Of a stretch of DNA of 29,045 bases, positions 24,608-29,045 are shown in pieces. Location: NCBI GenBank assembly GCA_900547955.1, contig URIR01000024.1, positions 1 through 29,045 on the forward strand. Reading direction: 5' to 3'. The first letter of the stretch is position 1, and every line of letters begins with the position of its first letter. Source of the DNA: an uncultured Eubacteriales bacterium. GTDB taxonomy: Bacteria; Bacillota; Clostridia; Christensenellales; QALW01. The translations under genes were made by a program, and so were the position numbers. The notes below the pieces were generated by a model, which ran no database searches, had not been told where the DNA came from, and saw only the letters and a program-made list of their open reading frames with translations.

Positions 24608-24862
24608 ATGGACCAGAATACAATGAAATTTTCGCGCAGCAAGGACAATCCGGAGCTTAGAGATATCCTGTCCAAAGTATATCAGGCGCTTTTGGACAAA
24701 GGGTACGACCCTATAAACCAAATTGTTGGATATATTATTTCTGGGGACCCAACTTACATAACGGGTTATAATAACGCTAGATCTTTAATAAGAAGGGTGG
24801 AACGAGACGAGCTTCTGGAAGAGCTGGTCAGATTTTATATAAACAATAATGAAAGCAGGTAA
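24608..24862 (+). CDS. ireB: IreB-family regulatory phosphoprotein
   Basis: This is an 84-residue cytoplasmic protein of the IreB (formerly DUF965/YrzL) family. In Enterococcus it is phosphorylated by the PASTA kinase IreK and restrains cephalosporin resistance. The family core is clear: LRDILSKVYQALLDKGYDPINQIVGYIISGDPTYI and so on through ARSLIRRVERDELLEELVRFY. The phosphorylated threonines of the enterococcal protein are at the extreme N-terminus; here T5 in NTMKF lies in the equivalent stretch. AAAGGACAGG precedes the start. The gene overlaps ruvX by 14 bases. The kinase is not in this window. Confidence 0.94.
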   Translation: MDQNTMKFSRSKDNPELRDILSKVYQALLDKGYDPINQIVGYIISGDPTYITGYNNARSLIRRVERDELLEELVRFYINNNESR

Positions 24863-25280
24863 CGGACATTTAGGGCTGGATATAGGGGATAGGAGAATAG
24901 GCATAGCCCTCTCGCAAAGCGGCTTTATCTGTTCCGGTTTGGAAACGTATTCCCGCAGAAACTTATCGTTGGACGCAGAATATATTTGTTCCTTAGCAGT
25001 AAAGTACAATGTTCAAAAGATTGTTGCCGGGCGTCCTGTGCATTTAAACGGCGAACATCATGTTCAAGAGGATAAGAACGAATTGCTTTTAGCTCGGCTT
25101 AGAGAGCGCGGCTTGGAGGTTATACTATGGGACGAGCGTTTTTCCTCGGTTAGCGCAGAAAAAGTGCTTATTGAAGGAGATATGTCCCGGAAAAAACGAA
25201 AAAATGTAATAGATAAAATGGCGGCGGTCATTATACTTCAAAATTACTTGGACAGTATTAATCAGGAGGCTATATTATGA
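24849..25280 (+). CDS. ruvX: RuvX/YqgF-family nuclease (16S rRNA processing or Holliday junction resolvase-like)
   Basis: This is a 143-residue RNase H-fold protein. The three acidic motifs are present: LGLDIGDRRIGIALS (D11), WDERFSS (D/E near residues 97-98) and DKMAAVIIL near the C-terminus. YqgF matures the 5' end of 16S rRNA in Escherichia and has Holliday-junction resolving activity in other bacteria, so both names are in use. The conserved VxGxP loop reads VAGRPVHLNG, where Leu is commoner than Arg. It starts inside the ireB 3' end and its stop overlaps the next start (ATGA), so the three genes form one coupled operon, as in most Firmicutes. Confidence 0.93.
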   Translation: MKAGNGHLGLDIGDRRIGIALSQSGFICSGLETYSRRNLSLDAEYICSLAVKYNVQKIVAGRPVHLNGEHHVQEDKNELLLARLRERGLEVILWDERFSSVSAEKVLIEGDMSRKKRKNVIDKMAAVIILQNYLDSINQEAIL

Positions 25281-25567
25281 AAAATAATCAATTGGATGAT
25301 TTCATCGTTACGCTTTTGGATGATAACGGAAATGAAATAGATTATGTGCTTTTGGACAGCATTGAATATGACGACCACGTATATGTTTATCTTGTGGAAA
25401 AAGAACATTATGATGATGAAGAACAGGAATTATATATCATGGAATTTATTGAAGATAACGGCGAAGTTATTTTCAATACTGTAGATAATGAAATTCTGCT
25501 TGATGAATTATATGATGAATTTATGCAATCTCAGGAGGAAGAAGGCCAAGAGGAGGAAGAAGAGTAA
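25277..25567 (+). CDS. DUF1292 family acidic protein (YrzB-like)
   Basis: This is a 96-residue, very acidic protein of the DUF1292 family, the usual third gene after ireB and ruvX. The family core with alternating beta strands is seen in VTLLDDNGNEIDYVLLD, YVYLVEKE and LYIMEFIEDNGEVIF. The C-terminus is a run of Glu/Gln (EEEGQEEEEE). No function is known and no catalytic residues are evident. Translation starts in an ATGA overlap with ruvX behind AGGAGG. It ends 6 bases from the convergent lexA stop, with no clear terminator between them. Confidence 0.9.
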   Translation: MKNNQLDDFIVTLLDDNGNEIDYVLLDSIEYDDHVYVYLVEKEHYDDEEQELYIMEFIEDNGEVIFNTVDNEILLDELYDEFMQSQEEEGQEEEEE

Positions 25568-25573
25568 AAAAGC

Positions 25574-26176
25574 TTAATATACCCTGAACAGCCCTTTCAT
25601 AATACCTATTATAGATACTTCATCAGTTATAATAGGTTCCATGGAATCATTTTCTGGCTGTAGCCGGAAATAGTTTTTCTCCTTATAAAAACGCTTTAAA
25701 GTTACTGAATCATCCATAACCGCAGCTACAATTTCGCCGTTTTCGGCGGTTTGCTGCGGTTTTATTATTACATAATCGCCATCCATTATACCAGCGTTAA
25801 TCATGCTTTCACCGCGTACAATAAGAGCGAATACATTATCTTTAAATATAGCGTAGGGAAGAGGAATATATCCTTCAATATTTTCTATTGCCAGAATAGG
25901 CTGACCGGCTGCAATTCTGCCTATGACCGGTACGTTTACTGCCTTTGCAACAGTAGAGGATTCGTCTTTAATAACTATAGCTCTGGATTTGGAGGAATCT
26001 CTTGTTATATATCCACGGCTTTCAAGGGCATTCAAATGAGCATGTACTGAAGAAGGGGAGTGCAGAGAAACTGCTTTTCCTATTTCTCTTATAGTAGGAG
26101 CGTATCCTTTATGCAGGATTTCACTTTTTATAAATTCATATATTTCCTTCTGCTTTCGCTCTGAAGCCTTGGACAA
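25574..26176 (-). CDS. lexA: LexA SOS repressor
   Basis: This repressor of the DNA-damage response is cut by itself when RecA filaments form. It has 200 residues. The N-terminal winged helix-turn-helix (about 1-65) has TIREIGKAVSLHSPSSVHAHL. The cleavage site is A90-G91 in RIAAGQP; the catalytic pair is S124 (RGESMINAGI) and K161 (TLKRFY). The start is TTG at 26176-26174, supported by AGGAGGG 8 bases before it and by the family's N-terminus (S-x-R/K-Q-x-E-I); no ATG is available. A LexA box lies against its own promoter, so it is autoregulated. It runs opposite to the preceding 25 kb. The tyrosine recombinase upstream reads in the same direction. Confidence 0.96.
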   Translation of the reverse strand: MSKASERKQKEIYEFIKSEILHKGYAPTIREIGKAVSLHSPSSVHAHLNALESRGYITRDSSKSRAIVIKDESSTVAKAVNVPVIGRIAAGQPILAIENIEGYIPLPYAIFKDNVFALIVRGESMINAGIMDGDYVIIKPQQTAENGEIVAAVMDDSVTLKRFYKEKNYFRLQPENDSMEPIITDEVSIIGIMKGLFRVY

Positions 26177-26204
26177 TTAATTTCCCTCCTTTCGTCTTTT
26201 TTAT

Positions 26205-26233
26205 AATATAACATATAAATAAAGAAAAAGCAA
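26205..26233 (-). promoter_or_regulatory. lexA promoter
   Basis: On the minus strand TTGCTT (26233-26228), a 17-base spacer and TATATT (26210-26205) precede lexA by about 30 bases. The LexA box overlaps the outer end of the -35 box. Confidence 0.75.
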
Positions 26234-26243
26234 ACATTTGTTC
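26232..26243 (-). promoter_or_regulatory. LexA operator
   Basis: The minus strand reads GAACAAATGTTT, which fits the clostridial LexA pattern GAAC-N4-GTTT exactly and the Bacillus pattern CGAAC-N4-GTTCG closely. It sits on the -35 region of lexA, as expected for autoregulation. A wider GCAAAC/GTTTGC inverted repeat (26230-26250) overlaps it. Confidence 0.8.
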
Positions 26244-26301
26244 TGTTTGCATGCGAAACTTACAATATAATTATATTATTTACTAATAGCGCAAAAAAAT
26301 A

Positions 26302-27369
26302 CTACTCATCTCGACGCAGCTTGACCTTATCGGCCGCTTCACGGCGTCTATCCTCGCTCATGGCGGCATAATGCTTTTTAGTTGTATTGACGTCTCTATG
26401 GCCCAACACATCCGCCACAAGGTATATATCAGAAGTTTCATGGTATAATGCAGTGCCATAAGTTGAACGCAGCTTATGCGGACTTATTTTCTTTAACGGA
26501 GCTATAATCCTGCTGTATTTTTTTACAAGATTCTGCACAGCACGAGGCGTTATTCGCTTTTTTTGCAGCGATAGAAAGAGTGCGTCCTGGTCGCCTTCCT
26601 CAGCCTGAATCTCCAATCTTTGCTCCAAATATGCTTCAAGCGTGCGAGCGATTTCATCGTTGATAAAAAGCACTACCTCATTTCCGCCCTTGCGGGTAAC
26701 TTTAAAGGAATTAGTTTCAAAATCTATATCATTTATATTTAAGCCTACGCATTCACTTATTCTTATGCCTGTTCCCAGCATAAGCGTTATAAGAGCTAAG
26801 TCGCGTTTATAAGTAGCTTCATGAAAACGCTTTTGTCCGTCTGTAAGTCGTTTCCCATTTTCAACCTCGTCTAAAAGATTGGCGACTTCATCTGCTTCCA
26901 GCCGAATAATGGCCTTATCGTGTATTTTAGGGGAATCTACTAACGCAGCCACATTGGCTTTTATTATTTCTTCCTTAAACAGATATTTAAATAACGCCCT
27001 TATAGAGCTTAATTTACGTGCTTTTCCACAATCGGCGTTTTCAGCCTCAAGGGTTATCTTCTTATTTTCATAATTAATTGTACGGTCATAGGATGAAACA
27101 TACTCCAGAAATTTTTCAATATCCGAAGTGGTAATTCCATCCATCATTGGAGCAGTTATATTTTTTATTTCACAGTAAAATTTATGCTTAGACAGATATT
27201 CAAAGAAATTTCTTAAATCATAAGCATAATTAAGACGTGTAAGAGCGCTTGTACGGGATGAAATACTACGAAAATAATCCCGGCAAAAATCTGGCAGCTC
27301 GTCCAGCATCACGGTTAGCTTTAAATTATTTTCACGATTAAATTGTTTATAATAATTAGCTTCAGGCAT
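26302..27369 (-). CDS. Tyrosine recombinase, XerS/XerH-like architecture
   Basis: This is a 355-residue site-specific recombinase. The N-terminal SAM-like core-binding domain (about 20-135) has LTRLNYAYDLRNFFEYLS. The catalytic domain has all six key residues: R203 (GTGIRISE), K227 (TRKGGN), H298 and R301 (SPHKLR), H324 (LGHRD) and the nucleophile Y334 (KKHYAAM). At 355 residues it is longer than XerC/XerD (about 300) and close to the single-recombinase forms XerS and XerH, with a longer N-terminus and insertions before the catalytic Arg. No phage, transposon or excisionase genes lie nearby, so a housekeeping role is likelier than mobile-element integration. AAGGAA lies about 9 bases before the ATG. 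A dif-like palindrome lies about 120 bases upstream of the start (27488-27525). Confidence 0.9.
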   Translation of the reverse strand: MPEANYYKQFNRENNLKLTVMLDELPDFCRDYFRSISSRTSALTRLNYAYDLRNFFEYLSKHKFYCEIKNITAPMMDGITTSDIEKFLEYVSSYDRTINYENKKITLEAENADCGKARKLSSIRALFKYLFKEEIIKANVAALVDSPKIHDKAIIRLEADEVANLLDEVENGKRLTDGQKRFHEATYKRDLALITLMLGTGIRISECVGLNINDIDFETNSFKVTRKGGNEVVLFINDEIARTLEAYLEQRLEIQAEEGDQDALFLSLQKKRITPRAVQNLVKKYSRIIAPLKKISPHKLRSTYGTALYHETSDIYLVADVLGHRDVNTTKKHYAAMSEDRRREAADKVKLRRDE

Positions 27370-27409
27370 TGAATTTTCCTTAAAAACAAATTTTCGTCAG
27401 TAGGCGAAG

Positions 27410-27427
27410 TACTGCATATACTGCATA
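27410..27427. repeat. Tandem 9-base direct repeat
   Basis: TACTGCATA occurs twice head to tail (27410-27418 and 27419-27427), between the recombinase start and the palindrome. It might be an operator or an accessory site. An imperfect TTCG-N8-CGAA repeat (27393-27408) adjoins it. Confidence 0.6.
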
Positions 27428-27487
27428 TAATAACAGCCATAGCAAAACAAGGGTAAAAATATAAGAATAAATTGAGATAGAGGATGT

Positions 27488-27525
27488 TCAACACTTCGTA
27501 AAACACAAGTTTTACGAAGTGTTGA
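27488..27525. repeat. Perfect 17-bp palindrome resembling a dif/lox recombination site
   Basis: A 17-bp perfect inverted repeat (27488-27504 and 27509-27525) has the 4-base centre ACAA. Read in Xer format it is ACTTCGTAAAA (27493-27503), central hexamer CACAAG (27504-27509), TTTTACGAAGT (27510-27520). The left arm matches 9 of 11 bases of the Bacillus subtilis dif left arm as I recall it (ACTTCCTAGAA), and the right arm is its exact inverse. ACTTCGTA-N12-TACGAAGT is identical in both octamers and spacing to loxP. It lies 33 bases beyond the proC stop in the direction of proC transcription, but no T-run follows on that strand; GATTATTTTT follows on the plus strand. A terminator is the main alternative. 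Confidence 0.6.
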
Positions 27526-27558
27526 GATTATTTTTGCATATCTTCAGTCTTTTAGCAA

Positions 27559-28404
27559 TTATTCTTCTATTTCAGGAAATCCGCTGTTTGTAGCAACATT
27601 ATATGTTTCTGAAATTTCCTTTGATTTAGCCGCGCATTTTTCTATAGCACGCATTACTGCATAGCTAAAATTATTTTCCTGTAAACTGTATACAGCTTCA
27701 ATTGTGGTACCAGCCGGCGAACACACCTTATCTTTTAAAACAGACGGAGCCTGCTTAGTTTGCTCTATCATTTTAGCCGAACCTATAACTGTTTGTACTG
27801 CTAATTGAAGCGCCGCTTCTTTAGTAAGTCCCAGGCGCACTCCGGCATCTGCCATAGCGTCTATAAACATATATACATATGCCGGACCGCTGCCGGAAAC
27901 AGCTGTAACAGCATCCATAAGCTCATGTTCTATTACTAATGTTTTGCCGGCAGTATCTAATATTTCCCGCACGCTTTTTAATTCGTCCTCGCTGATATTA
28001 TAGTCGTCGGATATGGCAAGCATTCCCATTCCTATAAGCGCGGGAGTATTCGGCATTACTCTTACTATTTTAGCCGTTTCGGGCAGGAAACGCTCCAAGC
28101 CTCTTGTAGTCCAGCCGGCGACTATACTTATAAAAATCGAATCTATATCTTCCAGCTCCAATTCTTCCAGCGCTTCCTCCAAATGCTTGGGCTTAACCGC
28201 CAGGAAAACATAGTCTGATTCAGCTACGCACCGCATATTATCTTGAGTTGTATTAATGCCTAAAGCCGCGAATGCGTCCAATTTCTGCTGAAATTTATCG
28301 CTAACGCATATATCCTCAGGTTTGGATATTCCAGACGCTAAAATACCCTGTATAAGCGCAGTAGCCATATTGCCGCCGCCTATAAAACCTATTTTATAAC
28401 CCAT
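27559..28404 (-). CDS. proC: Pyrroline-5-carboxylate reductase
   Basis: This enzyme makes the last step of proline synthesis, reducing pyrroline-5-carboxylate with NAD(P)H. It has 281 residues, the usual length. The Rossmann motif GFIGGGNMATALIQGIL is at the N-terminus; VMPNTPALIGMG and the dimerisation/substrate segment SGSGPAYVYMFIDAMADAGVRLGL are conserved, as is SPAGTTIEAV near the end. AGGAGG lies 13 bases before the ATG, unusually far, with AAGG nearer at 3 bases. Its promoter is back to back with that of tRNA-Trp. proA and proB are not in the window. Confidence 0.96.
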   Translation of the reverse strand: MGYKIGFIGGGNMATALIQGILASGISKPEDICVSDKFQQKLDAFAALGINTTQDNMRCVAESDYVFLAVKPKHLEEALEELELEDIDSIFISIVAGWTTRGLERFLPETAKIVRVMPNTPALIGMGMLAISDDYNISEDELKSVREILDTAGKTLVIEHELMDAVTAVSGSGPAYVYMFIDAMADAGVRLGLTKEAALQLAVQTVIGSAKMIEQTKQAPSVLKDKVCSPAGTTIEAVYSLQENNFSYAVMRAIEKCAAKSKEISETYNVATNSGFPEIEE

Positions 28405-28435
28405 AAGCCTTAATATGCCTCCTAGTTTTTTTTAT

Positions 28436-28464
28436 ATTTTAACACAATATAAGCTAAAGAGCAA
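28436..28464 (-). promoter_or_regulatory. proC promoter
   Basis: On the minus strand TTGCTC (28464-28459), a 17-base spacer and TAAAAT (28441-28436) precede proC by about 30 bases. Confidence 0.7.
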
Positions 28465-28472
28465 ACATCTAA

Positions 28473-28501
28473 TTGACAAATACAGCAATATAAAATATAA
28501 T
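28473..28501 (+). promoter_or_regulatory. Consensus promoter for tRNA-Trp
   Basis: A perfect TTGACA (28473-28478), a 17-base spacer and a perfect TATAAT (28496-28501) start 28 bases before the tRNA. It diverges from the proC promoter with only 8 bases between the two -35 boxes. Confidence 0.9.
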
Positions 28502-28529
28502 ATCTGATGTTTGATATGCAGATTTATAA

Positions 28530-28604
28530 AGGGGAGTGGCTCAATGGTAGAGCAGCGGTCTCCAAAACCGCTGGTTGCGTGTTCGAATCGCGTCTCCCCT
28601 GCCA
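28530..28604 (+). tRNA. tRNA-Trp (CCA anticodon)
   Basis: The cloverleaf is complete: acceptor AGGGGAG/CTCCCCT, D arm GCTC/GAGC, anticodon arm GCGGT/ACCGC with loop CTCCAAA (anticodon CCA), T arm with TTCGAAT, discriminator G and an encoded CCA end. It is a single-gene unit with its own promoter and terminator. Confidence 0.97.
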
Positions 28605-28606
28605 TG

Positions 28607-28642
28607 CCAGAGTAAAGCTTTATTTACTCTGGTTTATTTTTT
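28607..28642 (+). terminator. Intrinsic terminator after tRNA-Trp
   Basis: CCAGAGTAAA (28607-28616) and TTTACTCTGG (28623-28632) form a perfect 10-bp stem with a 6-base loop followed by TTTATTTTTT. It starts 2 bases after the tRNA 3' end. Confidence 0.9.
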
Positions 28643-29045
28643 GCTAAAAGCAGCAAATAAGCTATTACACAACATATCCTCGTTTTATAAGGAACTGAGC
28701 GCCCCAGAATGGAATAGTTTTTTATTTTCTGCGTTATAATCAATGGGCGTACCTTCGATACGCTTTCTTCGTTTGCCTTGAATACGAAAGATAAAAAAGC
28801 CTATATAAAAACGCAAGCTGGCCTTTTTAAGCGCGGCATCTCATATTATGCGAACCATTTCCCTAGACAATGCAATCAGAGTACAATGCGCCGACGAGAG
28901 TGTGTATTATTCGGTTTTACCGCGTTGTCGTCCTTGAAGTACCCCGGTATTTCTGTATCCCGCCGCCTTGCAAAAACGATAATTATCCTCCTCTGCGGTC
29001 GGAGATTTTTGCTTAAGAGCCCGTTGACGGCCGCACGGCACGCGA
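28643..29045. other. Terminal 400 bases without a recognisable gene; minus-strand open fragments
   Basis: No gene is identified. On the minus strand three start-less open stretches occur. One runs in from the window edge to a TAA at 28907-28909 and ends GYRNTGVLQGRQRGKTE. One spans 28876-29043 in another frame. One spans 28685-28840 and contains RIEGTPIDYNAENKK. In the last, a one-base shift at the A-run near 28715 (read on the minus strand) would join it to TIPFWGAQFLIKRGYVV, ending at 28665. This pattern fits a decayed gene or a dispersed repeat. An AAAAAG/CTTTTT hairpin lies at about 28793-28827. GC content rises toward the end. Confidence 0.3.

Noticed and set aside
27488..27525. A true loxP/Cre system
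   Set aside because: Only the inner octamers and spacing match loxP. The recombinase looks Xer-like in its motifs and length, and no P1-like genes are present. The dif-like reading is kept instead.
26302..27525. Integrase of a prophage or genomic island
   Set aside because: Flanking genes are housekeeping, there are no phage, excisionase or relaxase genes, and no direct repeats of tRNA-Trp ends were seen within the window.
1..29045. CRISPR arrays, transposases or insertion sequences
   Set aside because: No regularly spaced repeats and no transposase motifs were seen on either strand.

Overview
The window is 29 kb of ordinary chromosomal DNA from a Firmicute of the class Clostridia. The evidence is gene content and order: a SCIFF ranthipeptide with its radical SAM maturase next to secDF, the run recJ-relA-dtd-MBL hydrolase-hemZ-hisS-aspS behind a T-box, the ireB-ruvX-DUF1292 operon, and a Gram-positive style LexA box. 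Promoters of the TTGACA-17-TATAAT type, strong AGGAGG ribosome sites and frequent TTG/GTG alternatives fit this. I cannot name a genus. The DNA has mid GC content with an obvious liking for ATA isoleucine codons.

Layout. 1-2012: 3' part of mutS2. 2072-5637: an envelope-stress-like unit of response regulator, sensor kinase and membrane-anchored HtrA protease. 5654-8337: a small membrane protein whose ribosome site is buried in a nested inverted repeat, then the SCIFF precursor, an attenuator, the SCIFF maturase and a gamma-carbonic-anhydrase-like protein overlapping it. 8330-11316: secD and secF from their own promoter, closed by a hairpin. 11349-18644: recJ, relA/spoT, dtd, an MBL-fold hydrolase and hemZ. 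18743-22063: T-box leader and hisS-aspS. 22197-24524: an RseC-like cysteine membrane protein with thioredoxin, a terminator, glyA, and a 52-residue membrane peptide. 24547-25567: ireB-ruvX-DUF1292. From 25574 the strand changes: lexA, a XerS/XerH-sized tyrosine recombinase and proC all read leftward. proC and a rightward tRNA-Trp diverge from back-to-back promoters. The last 400 bases hold no gene I can name.

How the genes work together. Most are housekeeping: DNA repair and recombination (mutS2, recJ, ruvX, lexA), protein export and envelope quality control (secDF, htrA and its likely two-component regulator), the stringent response, tRNA charging and proofreading (relA, hisS, aspS, dtd, tRNA-Trp), and one-carbon and proline metabolism (glyA, proC).

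The points most worth a second look are these. (1) A perfect 17-bp palindrome lies about 120 bp upstream of the lone tyrosine recombinase. It has the 11-6-11 geometry of a dif site, both arms resemble the left arm of Firmicute dif, and it shares an octamer and its spacing with loxP; it may be the target of a one-recombinase Xer system. (2) The T-box before hisS appears by two independent features to read tRNA-Asp rather than tRNA-His. (3) A 12-bp stem hides the ribosome site and start codon of the membrane protein upstream of the SCIFF genes. (4) HtrA carries Glu where the catalytic Asp is expected.
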